Shown: piece after piece, positions 23,825 through 34,566 of the stretch | Layout: every line of letters begins with the position of its first letter | How positions within the stretch are numbered: position 1 is the stretch's first letter | NCBI GenBank assembly: GCA_030847615.1 | Contig: JAUMIR010000005.1 | Span: forward strand, 62,027,001-62,091,000 | DNA from: Gambelia wislizenii | Taxonomy: Eukaryota; Chordata; Lepidosauria; Squamata; Crotaphytidae | Direction: 5' to 3' | DNA: 64,000 nucleotides | Program-made: the position numbers and the translations under genes | The notes under the pieces: generated by a model | Told to the model about the DNA's origin: nothing | Databases searched by the model: none | The model's input: the letters and a program-made list of their open reading frames with translations, nothing else

Positions 23825-24555
23825 ATCCTGCTATCTGGTAAGGAAGCAGGGAGAAGAATGAGTAGAGGGAAAGGTTGAACAAGCACCAGGGTGGAAGGAG
23901 AGCAAGAGAAGCAAAAAAAAAAGAAAAAGAAAAGAAAACGAATGGTGTGAGGTACAGGAAAGAAGTTACAGAGCAAAGGCAAATAGATGGAGAAAGGGTA
24001 TGGAGACTAGGGAGAGGGGGGCAGAGAAGGAGCACCTGCACTTCACTCCTGAGAAAGAGCACCAAAGAAAGTGGATAGGTGAGGGAAGCCATATGAAAGC
24101 CAATGTGACTCATACACTGCAGCTGGCCATTCAGTAGCCCCTAGTCTTACTCTAGAGCTGCTGCAGCTGACCCACCCACCCAAGTGGAGAGTAGGAGAGG
24201 ATCAGATCCAGTGTCAAGCCAGACACGTGTCTGGCTATGCTTCTGTAGTCAGATGTGAAATGATTATATCATGTGCTGAGACCTGCCAGGGTCCTCCAGG
24301 GGTCTCAGGGGATACATACCAGATGCTTCTCTGACGCCCCTGCTCCAACAGCTATGGAATGGCTGTGAAGGCTGCAGTGATTCTATGCTAAGTCCAAAGG
24401 GGACTTTGGTCATTGCAGAGGGAGGAAAAGAATACCAACCTCCGTGACAACAACAAAAAAGACAGGTTTAAGTTTGACTTATGTCTGCATATGCCACTAA
24501 CAGGAGTGCTAGCCAAAGATTGCTTGAATTGGTTAGTGAGTAGATGCAGAGGGGG

Positions 24556-24617
24556 AAAGCCTATGTAGATGAGAGGGAAAGAGCACTGAAAAGCCTATGT
24601 AGATGAGAGGGAAAGAG
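24556..24617 (+). repeat. Tandem duplication, 34-bp period
   Basis: AAAGCCTATGTAGATGAGAG followed by GGAAAGAG occurs perfectly at 24556-24583 and again at 24590-24617. Confidence 0.85.
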
Positions 24618-24921
24618 TGTTTAAGCCCATGCAAAGTGAATACTTTTTCTAGCCAGAAATAAAGGCATAGCAGACTCAGTAGCACAACATCCAGCAACTC
24701 AGCTATTGAGCCTTGATTACTATGAACTAACTTCCTGAAGCATTTTACACTCTTGGGTCTTGATAGAAGTTGCATCTACCTTGCAATTATTTGTAGTAAG
24801 GATTGATATAAAAGTCAATATCCAGTATTGCCCTGGCAATCTCACTAGTGCAACAGAACTTTCTTCTCTTCTACCCACAACAGCTCTCCATGCTGGTTGG
24901 AAACCAACTCCACAATGTTTT

Positions 24922-25165
24922 CCAGCATGGTGTAGTGGTTTGAGCATTAGACTATGATTCTGGAGACGAGGGTTCAAATCACTGCTCCACCATGGAAACC
25001 CACTGGGTGACCTTGGGCAAGTCATATTCTCTCAGCCTCAGAAGGAGGTAAAGGCAAAAATGCCCTCTGAACAAATCATGCCAAGAGAATCCCATGCTAG
25101 GTTTGTCTTAGGGTTGCCATAAGTCAGAAATGACTTGAAGGCACACAACAACAAGAAGAACAACA
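24922..25165 (+). mobile_element. Sauria-type SINE
   Basis: tRNA-like head GGTGTAGTGGTTTGAGCATT with B box GGGTTCAAATCACTGC, central CACTGGGTGACCTTGGGCAA, and tail GGGTTGCCATAAGTCAGAAA with ACTTGAAGGCACACAACAAC. Confidence 0.9.
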
Positions 25166-25335
25166 TGGGGGCTTCAGGGATTATCACATTCTTAGGAGTC
25201 TTCTGCCAAGAGCAGTTCTTTCAGTAGAACCACCCCACTGGCTCATGGGAACTGCTTATATAAAATGAAATCTAGTTTGAGAAATGGACTCTGTAATCCA
25301 TCTTTCTTTAGACTACTGCTTTTCCAGTGTTCTAG

Positions 25336-25400
25336 ACTAGAACTCCCATCTGCCACAGCCATTATGGCCAATGGTCCAAAACACTGGAAGACCACCAGCC
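25336..25400. repeat. Fragment of a DNA-transposon-like repeat
   Basis: AGAACTCCCATCTGCCACAG and CATTATGGCCAATGGTCCAA, bounded by near-complementary CCAGTGTT and AACACTGG. Confidence 0.4.
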
Positions 25401-25499
25401 AGTTTAAGGGAAGGAGAATATAAATAAAGGCAATATATGATTAAACTGTGTTTTGTATTCAAAAGTGGTAAATCCAATTTAGGTTTTCATTTATACTTA

Positions 25500-25785
25500 A
25501 AAATAGCTATCTAAGGTGCTGGACATTGTTGGCCAAACAGTTTCAGCACCTTGGATAGCTCTTTTTATATCTATCCAAGACCTGGAGCATATCACTGCCC
25601 CAGTGACATGGGATCCACAAGACAACACTGCATCACATACATCATCAGACCTGCCTTCTCCAGCACAGCAACATAGCAGCTGCCTGAGCCATACCGGAAA
25701 AAGGATGCTGGACTGTCCCACAACAAATCTGTTTACCAGATTATCTCCAACTGGATTTCCCCTGTACTCTGTCAAAATGGTTTAA
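25500..25785. repeat. Dispersed low-copy repeat (copy 2)
   Basis: TTTCAGCACCTTGGATAGCT and TGCCCCAGTGACATGGGATC match copy 1 and the complement of 28706-28790. Overlapping frames on both strands (90 codons each) are not recognisable as proteins. Confidence 0.35.
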
Positions 25786-27630
25786 ACCCATAGAGGTCTG
25801 CTTGTTTCTTTTTTCAGAAGCCCTCAACATTTCTTCCTGTATGTGCTACAGACTTTATGCTCGCTAGTATGCCAGTCTGAATTCCTGGTCTTTAGGGAGT
25901 GTGGGAGTTATTTTAGCATCTAATACTTCAAGTCGCTCATTAGGGTGATAAAAAGCCCATGATGAAGGGGCAGGGTGATGTTCGAAGAGCTAGGGGTTCC
26001 TGTTGTCTTGAATTATTAATGAGTCAATATTCCAGTGGCCTGTCTGCCCGCCTGCCTACTACAGCAGGTGGTACCCCGCCGCCTTTCACTTGGAAAGCAT
26101 CTGCTTGCTCGCAGCCTCCCAAGAGCTTGCTACAGTCATTTGTTCAATTTAAGACAGGCACTGTCATTATTCCGTGCAACACTTCACAGAAAATAGTTCC
26201 TACTAAATGCTTGAACCATCTGAGCAGCACCAGGCAAAGCTGCAGGCTTCATTAATAATGTATCCATGCTTATCAATAGATTTAGACAACTGGTATTTAG
26301 AAGCTCCTTCAGAAGGAGTGGTTTTTTTCATACCAGTTAGCTTCATTCTGTCAGTTCCTTGATGTAGACATTACATCCAACTGAGTTCTGAAAGCCAGAG
26401 GTGCAAAAATTGTGTTTGAGCTTCTCCCTTGCTTTGGAGCACTGTTTGAGTGATGTAACTCTTAAGATCCTTCCTTCTGTTACACTTCTTTTCTTCTTTT
26501 TTTGGAGGGGTGGTGGAGGAGTTCTGTCTTTTTCACACCTTTTTTTGTTGTTTACACTTTAAAAGAGGCATCTGGTTCTTCTTTTGCTCTGAAGCTGATG
26601 CAAGAAGAGGTTTTTTTTTGTGTTTTTTTTTAAAAAGAAGTTAAGATTCCCAGAGACATTTAGAAGGTATAAAATAAAATATATGCTCATTACTTTCATT
26701 GGTTTAGTGATTACTGTCCCAGCAATGACAGTAAAATATTTGGGAGACAAGTATGTTGAATCAAAACAGGAGACTTCAGTGCTGCAACAATTGTTATGTG
26801 TAGGTGGGTGGTTTTCTAAGCAGTAGATACTTTGATAGGGCAGCCATGTGAAAAATGAGTCAGGAGTCAGAGAGCCGGCACCTTTAACAGTTGGGCAGAC
26901 AGGGAATTTCAGTAGCTCTAGCTTGCCACAGAAGTGCTGCCTGTTGCATTTTCTCCTGCCACCTAGCCATTAACAGTACATTGGCCATCACTTCTTTTTC
27001 ATGTGGCCATACTAATGTTTGACTTGAGAAAGAATGTTGAGTAAGATCCATCTGTGTCCATGGATTTAGCCCATCAGTTAGTGTGGTAGTTGTGTTAGTT
27101 AATGAAAACACTCTTTCTTTTCACACAGTGAGGTACCTGTGACACCAGAACAATTCTCACCCACAAAGTGAGCCAAGTGCAATGGTCTCTCTTGCTGGAG
27201 AAAGGACAGTGTTTCCCACCCACAGTACATAACAGTTTAATCACTGTGAAACTGAAATTCTCCCATAACACACCTGATGACAGATGAGTCAGTCACAGCT
27301 GTGAAACTCTCTAAAGGAAAGCTACTCTTCAAGGAAGGACTATAGTTTAGGGAGAGATTATAGTTCAGTGCCAGAGCTGGTCCAGGGAACATTGATGCCT
27401 GAGTCAGAGCAACAAACTGTTCTCCCTCTGCCTTGATAAATCAAAAGTATCCAAGATTAGTGAAGTTACACCAAGTAACCAAATCTAGCCAATGAATATT
27501 GGGAAACTAAGGTAGAAAATTCCACAAGTACCTTTCTTCTTCTCTGGCAGGAAAAATACACAACAGTGAATTAAATAATTAACAATTTGCTGTACTTTCT
27601 TTACACTTAGAATTAACCACCTTGGACAGC
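25786..27630. other. No gene seen; repeat-free stretch
   Basis: No recognisable repeat. The 25860-26290 part has even composition and homeodomain-like TAAT cores (ATTATTAATGAG, CATTAATAATGT) and could be conserved noncoding DNA. Confidence 0.35.
26620..26826 (+). other. Small frame with one hydrophobic helix, uncertain
   Basis: A 68-codon open frame whose middle, YMLITFIGLVITVPAMTVKY, could form one membrane helix preceded by basic residues (RRYKIK). It has no ATG at its 5' edge; the first internal ATG (about 26682) would leave only the helix and tail. A T-rich tract precedes it. The region is AT-rich, so a chance hydrophobic frame is likely. Confidence 0.15.
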
Positions 27631-27955
27631 TGCCTTGTTCCACTAGTGGTAGAGCTGTCTCTGATGTGAAAGGAGTAAACCATCTTGCAGGTTCAGTCCT
27701 TGAAAGCTGCAGATGCAGCTGGGGAAGATATCTGCCTGAAACCCCAGCAAGTTGCTGTTTATCAGTTTAGATCAGTGGTTCCCAAATTTTGGTCCTGCTG
27801 ATGTTTTGGACTTCCGCTCCCAGAATTCCTGTCAGTTGGCCAAGCTGGCTGGAGCTTCTGCGAGTGAAATTCCAAAACACCTGGAGTACCAAAGTTTGGG
27901 AATCACTGGTTTAGATGGTACTAATCTATATGGACCAATGGTGTAACCTAGTATA
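27631..27955 (+). mobile_element. tRNA-derived SINE interrupted by a hAT MITE
   Basis: Head shows CTAGTGGTAGAGCTG (A-box-like) and GCAGGTTCAGTCC (B-box-like), a diverged tRNA promoter. Body GATATCTGCCTGAAACCCCA and, after the hAT insert, ATGGACCAATGGTGTAACCT match the SINE body found at 7203 and 241. Confidence 0.65.
27773..27908. mobile_element. hAT MITE (136 bp) nested in a SINE
   Basis: Ends CAGTGGTTCCCAAATTT and the complement CAGTGATTCCCAAACTTT, with a perfect 8-bp duplication GTTTAGAT at 27765-27772 and 27909-27916. Removing it rejoins the body of a tRNA-type SINE. Confidence 0.92.
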
Positions 27956-28591
27956 ATGTGCCTCCTTATCTTCAACAGTGTTGAGCAACACTCTTCCCCA
28001 CCCCCCAGAGATTGTTCATGTTTTCCTCTTGCATGTTTTCAGCTGGAGGGGGGGCAGATTTGGGTTGTTCAAGCCCCAATACAAAGAGGTTTTTGAAGAT
28101 ATAGAAGGGAGATTTCAAGTGGATCTGGGAACTCATGCATAGTTCTTTAATGATTTCCAAGGCTGTGCCAGCTCAAACTCTTCTTGTATTCATCTGTTAA
28201 AGACCCAAGAGTGCCTTTCAGGGCATTGGCAATCCAGCAAAGCATACCTCTAAGGAAAAGTAATTTCGACAGTGTCCAAAACAAATAAGACTGTGGGGTC
28301 TAGAGAGATTGCTATACCAAAAAAGTCATGGACTTAAATCTCAGTTCAGTCAAAGATTTATTCAATAGGTCTTGGCAAACAGTTATCCCTTACTCTTAGT
28401 TCACTGCCTTAAAAACTAGGTTGACATATCCTGTAGATTTTCTGTAAGGAGAACCAAGACATCTTTTAAAACATTCTGAACATAGTAAGAACAGCAACAT
28501 TGATAACAATCAGCAAGTCATATTTCAGGGTACATCCAACAATAATATAGTTGCAGGGTAAAGGTCTGAACATACCTCATGTAGCCCTTAG

Positions 28592-28705
28592 GTAAAGCCA
28601 AACAAGTTTTGGTTTGGGCAGTGCCTGGATGAGAGACCATGAGGAAGACTTTTGGAAGTTACCTTAAGCTCCATCTTGAAAGAAAGATGGGATATAAATG
28701 CATGA
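28592..28705 (+). mobile_element. 5S-headed SINE fragment with L2-like tail
   Basis: GGTTTGGGCAGTGCCTGGAT followed by GAGAGACCATGAGGA resembles the 5S-derived promoter region, and AAAGATGGGATATAAATGCA resembles an L2-type 3' end. Strongly diverged. Confidence 0.4.
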
Positions 28706-29070
28706 TGTCACTGGGACAGTGGATCCAGCTGATGGTTTAAAGGAGCTATCCAAGGTACTGAACCAATCTGGGGACTAATAAAACCTTGACCAGATTCATT
28801 ATAGGGGTCACTGTGGTGCAGTGGCTTGAGTGCTGGATTAGGACTCTGGAAGATCGGGGTTTGAATTCCTAAGTCAACCATGGAAACTCACTGGGTGATC
28901 TTGGGCAAATTGCTTTCTCTCAGTCTCAAAGGAAAGCAATGGTAAACCTCTTCTGAATAAATCTTGCCAAGAAAACCCTGTGATAGTTCCATCTTAAAGT
29001 TAACATATGTCAGAAATGACTTGAAGACACACAGTAACAAAGATTCATTACCCCACTGGTGCGGAAACCA
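28706..29070 (-). repeat. Dispersed low-copy repeat (copy 3), split by a SINE
   Basis: GGAGCTATCCAAGGTACTGA and TGTCACTGGGACAGTGGATC are the complement of copies 1 and 2. The Sauria SINE at 28802-29040 inserted into it. Confidence 0.4.
28802..29040 (+). mobile_element. Sauria-type SINE with 10-bp TSD
   Basis: Flanked by a perfect AGATTCATTA duplication (28792-28801 and 29041-29050). Head TGTGGTGCAGTGGCTTGAGT, central CACTGGGTGATCTTGGGCAA, tail TCAGAAATGACTTGAAGACA. It inserted into an older dispersed repeat that resumes at 29051. Confidence 0.92.
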
Positions 29071-30871
29071 CTCACCACCATTGTAAATGCATGAAATGTT
29101 TTTTAAAGTTTGAATCTATGGGACAATTAATATTTGTCCAAATATGTAGAGGGATAAAATGAGGGGCTAACAAATATATTTTGTGTGCAATTGGCCTCAG
29201 GAGATGCTGACAGTTTCCCTCCCTTACACTGAAATCTGAGATCCCAATCCATTCCCAAACACAAGCAAAACAAAATGGTGACTCTTCCATTTATTCATTA
29301 CCAATGGCTTGTGCAGAACTTGGCATCAATGAATAACTCAGTCTTCAAACCTCTTCTGATAGAGTAAATACCTGGAGGTAGAGGCTGGTGCTGCTGTGCA
29401 CAACCAGAGCTTTTCTTTTCAAGTATCTGCCAGAAGCACTACACTCAGAATAACTGCAATGCCCCAAGGACAGAATCCTAACATGGGAAACACATCTATT
29501 ATTTCTGATTTTGTAAGAAGGATAAAATACTCTTCCTCAATTGTTGTATGCAAATGTATGATATAGCAGGAAATGGCATGAAATGGTTTCAACTATGACA
29601 TTTTTTTAAAAAAATGGAGAAACAAATGTTCTTGCAATCGAAGCTGCAATAAAAACATAGTGCTCCACAAAGGTATGGATTGATAACACTGACCTTCTTT
29701 GAATTCTTACCAAACAGCCATAAAAACAAGTGTAACACACAACCTAGAACTCAAAGCATTTTATTGATACAGATTAGCCAGGCATCTGAGGCTAATGGAT
29801 AGAACAGGATGGATTCGAACTGTTTTTGTGGTTTTTTTGAAGCAAGGTTATATGCCACTAGTGTGGCATACTGTAATTCAGACTGAGACCTTGACCCTGA
29901 TTTGTAGGTTTCAACCACCAGTGGTTCAGATAATTGATCAAACAAGACAAAGAAACAATGTTATATCTTGAATTTCTTTTTCTAAAAAGAAATTTTCATT
30001 ATCCTCCTCCTTGGCAGCAGAAAAGATATAGAATTCAGTAGATATTTCCTTATGTGTGTTGCCAGGCAAAGAGATAGTAGCTATTATTTCACCTTTGATG
30101 CTCCTGTGACTTCTCTGCAAATCCAAATGTTTGCTAAGGTGAATCTGGCTTTATCTTGATATGAGCAGAAAGCGATGTCTGCATTTGTTCCATAGGGATA
30201 CAGGAACCTAACTGTGTAGCAGGAAAAGCATCTACCACGGAGATGGTTTCATTAGTTCATGAGCTTGTAATGAACCAGTTCAAGAAGAATTATTTGTACT
30301 TCTTTCCAGTCAGTGTTGTTTCTGCTTGATGTTATTATTCCAGGAAGCTAAGCAATGGTAAAATATATAATCTCTGTGGCAGACGTCTGGAAGATATACA
30401 AGTTGATCTAGAACTCTGCAAATAAAACCACAGAAACCAAATATCAATGTCATAAAAGAAATAAGGAGATCTGTCCATGTGGCATGCTAGAGCAGAAACT
30501 AATCTCTAAATAAGATGTAGGAATAAATGTCCAAATTTAGCTGTTGTCTAGCAAAGTTACATTTGGGACACATTTTTAATTGTGACTATTTTAAGCATGA
30601 ACCAAGTCTCTGATGTAGAACTGAGATCCTCATATAGTACTACAGTATGCATAAATCAACTCCAATAAGACCTTTCTCAGAAACACTTAGTGTTTTCCCC
30701 TTATGGCCTGTTTTGTTTGTCATACCTCTTTTATCTTCTGTTTTATGTCCTTTTGCACATGAGGGGAAAGGTTCTTTGTGTGCACAAGGAATTAGTTGGA
30801 AGAAGAGGCTCTGACCTCACATTCATCAGTGTATAAAGCAAAGGCCAGAATCTTCTTACAGCCCCACTACT
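29071..30871. other. No gene seen
   Basis: Unique AT-rich DNA apart from the possible pseudogene at 29751-30126. Confidence 0.45.
29751..30126 (-). pseudogene. Possible decayed coding segment followed by a poly(A) signal
   Basis: Two adjoining minus-strand frames (30126-29938, 62 codons; 29945-29751, 64 codons) can be read through with a single-base shift near 29943. The joined text is not low complexity (for example TEFYIFSAAKEEDNENFF and SRSQSELQYATLVAYNLAS). An AATAAA lies at the very end of the second frame, near 29763, on the same strand. I do not recognise the protein. It could be the tail of an old retrocopy or mobile element, or chance. Confidence 0.25.
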
Positions 30872-31096
30872 GGTTTGTTTGTGTGTATGTGCCTTCAAGT
30901 CATCTGACAACTTATGGTGACCCCATCAATTTCATTGGGTTGTCTTAGGAAAGGAATAGTCAGAGGTGGTTTAGTCAATTTCTTCCTTTGAAATATAGTC
31001 TACAGGACTTGCTATTCATTGGTGCTCTCCCATCCAAGTACTAACCAGGGCTCACCCTGCCTAGCTTCCAAAATTAGACAAGATCTGGTGCCTTAC
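30872..31096 (-). mobile_element. 5S rRNA-derived SINE, minus strand
   Basis: The complement carries ATTTTGGAAGCTAGGCAGGG, CTGGTTAGTACTTGGATGGG and AGAGCACC, matching the 5S rRNA-derived head. The plus-strand left end, GTGCCTTCAAGTCATCTGAC and ATGGTGACCCCATC, is the inverted Bov-B-like tail. Confidence 0.82.
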
Positions 31097-32508
31097 ATGG
31101 AACTAAACAGACCAACAGGTTGTCATGCATGTGTTACTCATGCTGATGTTCCACATCTTCTGGATATTTACACCTATTAAATCCTTGTTTGATATTTAAA
31201 AATAAAGCAACATCAAAACAAAAAGCAAGAAAAGATAAGAGGAACAAGATTTATATCTTGAGGTAAGCAGACAGACATTCTAAACTTCCTGGAAGTGGTT
31301 TGAACATCAGTTTTCTGCTCCAAAAGCAAACTCTATGGAACACAGTTATTTGTTTTCCTTTCAGCCAATTCCAGCTAGGAATGGGTGGATCAGTTCATAT
31401 CTGGTCAATGCCATTTGCCCATATGTTCCTCTAAATGTCTATTCTGCCTCATTTATGCATCAATTTGCACCTTTTTTAAAAAACATGAAAACTGGCATTA
31501 TTTTCACATCTTTTTCACAAAATGCATGTTTGTACACTTGTAACCAAAACCATATGGAGCATGATACAGTAGGGGAAATGGAGCACAGAATAGGTAAAGA
31601 AGTTGTTCAGGAATACCTGGCCACTATAAATGAGTTCAAGTCTCCAGGGCCAGATGAATTACATCCTAGGGTATTAAAAGAACTGGCAGAAGTAATCTCA
31701 GAACCACTGGCTATAATCCTTGAGAAATTCTGAAGAACTGTCCCAGCAGACTGGAGGAGGACAAATGTTGTCCCCATCTTTAAAAGGGGGGTGGGAAAAG
31801 ATCCAAATAATTACCGCTCAGTCAGCCTGACATCAATACTCAGAAAGATTCTAGAGCAGATCGTTAAACAGACAGTCTGTAAGCACTTAGAAAGGAATGC
31901 TGTGATCACTAAAAGTCAACATGGGTTTCTGAAAAACAAGTCATGCCAGACTAATCTTATCTCTTTTTTTGACAGAGTTATATACTTGGTAGATGAAGAG
32001 AATGCTGTGTACATAGTGTAGCTTGATTTCAGTAAGGCAAAGTCCCCCATGGATATCCGTGCAAAAAAAAAAGTCAGTAACATGCAGACTAGACAATACA
32101 ACTATTAGTTGGATTTGTAATTGGTTGATGGGCCAAATCCAAAGGGTAGTCACCAATGGCTCCTCTTCATCCTGGAAAGAAGTGACCAGTGGGGTGCCAC
32201 AAGGTTCTGTCTTGGGCCCAGTGCTATTCAACATCTTTATCAATGACTTGGATGAGGGAATAGAGGGCATGCTTATCAAGTTTGCAGATGACACCAAATT
32301 AGGAGGGGTAGCCAATACCCCAGAGGACAGGATCAGAATTCAAAATGACCTTAAGAGATTAGAAAGCTAGGCCAAAGCTAACAAAATGGATTTCAACAGG
32401 GAGAAATATAGGATACTACACTTGGGTAGTAAAATGAAAAGCACAGATATAGCAATATCTGATACCTGGCTTGATGGCAGTACATGTGAAAGGGATCTAA
32501 GAATCTTA

Positions 32509-32840
32509 GGACTTTTTCGGACATTGATTTATCGTGCCAGAAAGCTCGTAAGACTCACGATGCTGCTGCGCAGCAGGGGGCCCGTTTCATACACCACTGT
32601 TTCAGTACCGAGAGAGATTGGAGGCAGCCACACCATATTTGGCCATTTTTTTATTCACAGGCAACTTCTGTGAGTAAAAAAATGTCCAAATATGGTGTGG
32701 CTGCCTCCAATCTCTCGCAGAACTGAAACAGTTGATTTCGGCAGGGGGACGGCATCGTATGAAATGGGCCCCCTGCCGCGCAGCAGCGCCGCAAGTGTTA
32801 CGAGCCTTCTGCCATGGTAAATCAACATCTGGAAAAGTCC
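32509..32840. mobile_element. Harbinger-like fold-back MITE (332 bp)
   Basis: Almost the whole unit is an inverted repeat. It starts GGACTTTTTCGGACATTGAT and ends in the complement of GGACTTTTCCAGATGTTGAT, with further arms around CTGCTGCGC and the GGCAGCCACACCATATTTGG-type block. A TTA trinucleotide is duplicated at 32506-32508 and 32841-32843, and removing the unit restores CR1 sequence. The 3-bp TTA duplication points to PIF/Harbinger. There is no coding capacity. CpG content is higher than in the surrounding CR1, suggesting a fairly young insertion. Confidence 0.85.
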
Positions 32841-32903
32841 TTAGTGGACCACAAACTGAACATGAGTCAACAGTGTGATGCAGCAGCTAAAAAAGCAAAT
32901 GTA

Positions 32904-33040
32904 GAAAGAGGGATGAATGTAAAGGGAAGTCCCTCAGTGGAGGGAATCACTGTTATATATGTTTGTTAAGTTTTATGTAGAAATTGTATGTCGTTTAATT
33001 TTAATAATTAATAAAAATTATTAAAAAAAATAAAAAATAG
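32904..33040 (+). mobile_element. L1-like 3' fragment inserted in CR1
   Basis: A 137-bp AT-rich insertion ending in an A-rich tail (about 33013-33038). It is flanked by a 13-bp duplication of CR1 sequence, AAAAGCAAATGTA at 32891-32903 and AAAAGCAAACGTA at 33041-33053 (one mismatch). This is a 5'-truncated retrotransposed copy. Similar tails occur at 23341-23784 and 61033-61392. The L1 label rests on the A-rich tail and the long duplication, not on coding sequence. Confidence 0.65.
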
Positions 33041-33090
33041 AAAAGCAAACGTAATTCTAGGCTGAATCAATAGGAGTATAGTGTCTAGAT

Positions 33091-34256
33091 CAGCCTTTCT
33101 CAACCTTTTTACCCTGGAGGAACACTTCAAGTGATTTTTTTGTCTCAGAGAACCCTTGTGTTGAAAATATTATATCTATAGTTTTTAAAAATATGCTTAT
33201 TGTTTTCAATCATAATCCCTCATGGAACCCTGGGGTTTCAGGGAAGCCTCATTGAGAAACCCTGCTGTGGAGACCTCAACAGAAACACTTTGTGTCTGCT
33301 GAGACTACTGAATTTCTGTTTGGAAATACAGGTTGCCTCCCCCCTGTATCCACATGGGATATGTTCCCAGACTTACTGTGGATACGCAAAACTGTGGATA
33401 ATAGCAAACCCTATAGAAATGAATGGTTTCAAGACACTATAGGGTGCATTTCAGAAGCAAACTACCTCTAAACATTCCTTGCTTAAGAAAGCACTGTCTC
33501 CTCCCACTCCATCCACAATTCCAGTCATACCTGGCAGCGAATGCTTCCTCTTTCTAAAGGACCCCCTGCTTTATCTCCCTTATTTTCCTTGTGGAACAGG
33601 ATGTGCGTCAGGATGGACTCTGATAAGAATGGCCTTGATGCATTATTAGACCAAAAGAGTCCACAAAAGGATCCAAGGATTCCATTCAAGAGTGACCAGC
33701 CAAATCTTGCAAGGAAACACAGGTGTATCACCTGAGTTTCTTTTCCACAAGGAAAACAAGGAAGAATTAATTGCACCCTGCTCTTCACCATCTCTCCACA
33801 CACCCACACAAATACACTGCTTCTAGTACTGGATTCTTCATATAACCATGTCCTAAAAGGTGGGAAGGCTCCACACAGAACCCCACAGAATTAACTCACT
33901 TTAAACACATGCACGGTTAAATCCCGATTCTGTGGGGTGAGGTTGCAGGCGGTTCAACTTCATGCAAAACCCCTCCTTTGCCAATGTGTCTTCTTTTGTC
34001 CCCCACCCCCACTTTTCAGTCTGCACCTCCTTTCCTCACTTTTACCATCCTCCATCTTCTGTCCCTCCTGTGACAGGGAGGGGAGGGGAGGGGAAAGCTT
34101 GTCCCACGTGGAAAGGAACTCCAAGGAGCTGGTGGGGGTGGCTGGGACAGAGCTGGGTCCTAAAACCCAACAGGTCTCATTAACATATCTTACGGAACCA
34201 TTAGCGACGTCTCATGGAACCCTAGGGTTCTGCAGAACCCTAGTTGAGAAACACTG
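33091..34256. mobile_element. hAT element with a duplicated right end, inserted in CR1
   Basis: Termini CAGCCTTTCTCAACC and (complement of the right end) CAGTGTTTCTCAACTAG, with a perfect 8-bp duplication GTCTAGAT at 33083-33090 and 34257-34264. Removing the unit restores CR1. Inside, 33219-33267 repeats the right-end subterminal sequence (CTCATGGAACCCT through TTGAGAAAC), so the first 175 bp look like a complete MITE on their own and the other 950 bp look captured. The captured part includes a Tigger-like fragment from 33329 and GC-richer unique DNA. No transposase is visible. Confidence 0.85.
33329..33450 (+). mobile_element. Tigger-like DNA transposon fragment
   Basis: Starts CAGGTTGCCTCCCCCCTGTA after a TA at 33327-33328. 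It continues with a GTGGATACGCAAAACTGTGG and GGATAATAGCAAACCC stretch that is shared with the complete copy at 59737-59974. The right end is not clear. It lies inside the hAT element at 33091. Confidence 0.6.
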
Positions 34257-34566
34257 GTCTAGATCAAGGGAAGTAATAGTACCACTCTATTCTGCTTTAG
34301 TCAGACCTCACCTGGAATACTGTGTCCAGTTATGGGCACCACAATTCAAGAAGGATGTGGACAAGCTGGAATGTGTCCAGAGGAGGGTGACCAAAATGGT
34401 GGGAAGTCTGGAAGCCATGCCCTATGACGAGTGGCTTAGGGAGCTGGGTATGTTTAGCCTGGGGAAGAGAAGGTTAAGAGGGGACATGATAGCCATGTTT
34501 AAATATTTGAAGGAATGTCATATTGAGGATGGAGCAAGCTTGTTTTCTGCAGCTCCAGAGACAAGG

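Noticed and set aside
23760..24113. 117-codon minus-strand frame
   Set aside because: Produced by the GA microsatellite and purine-rich DNA; low-complexity Ser/Leu/Phe.
24922..25020. tRNA-like A and B boxes as a tRNA gene
   Set aside because: The sequence continues into a SINE body with a Bov-B tail, recurs at five other loci and does not fold as a mature tRNA.
31335..31733. 132-codon plus-strand open frame as a gene
   Set aside because: Its second half is CR1 ORF2 (SPGPDELHPRVLKEL); the first half is unrelated flank.
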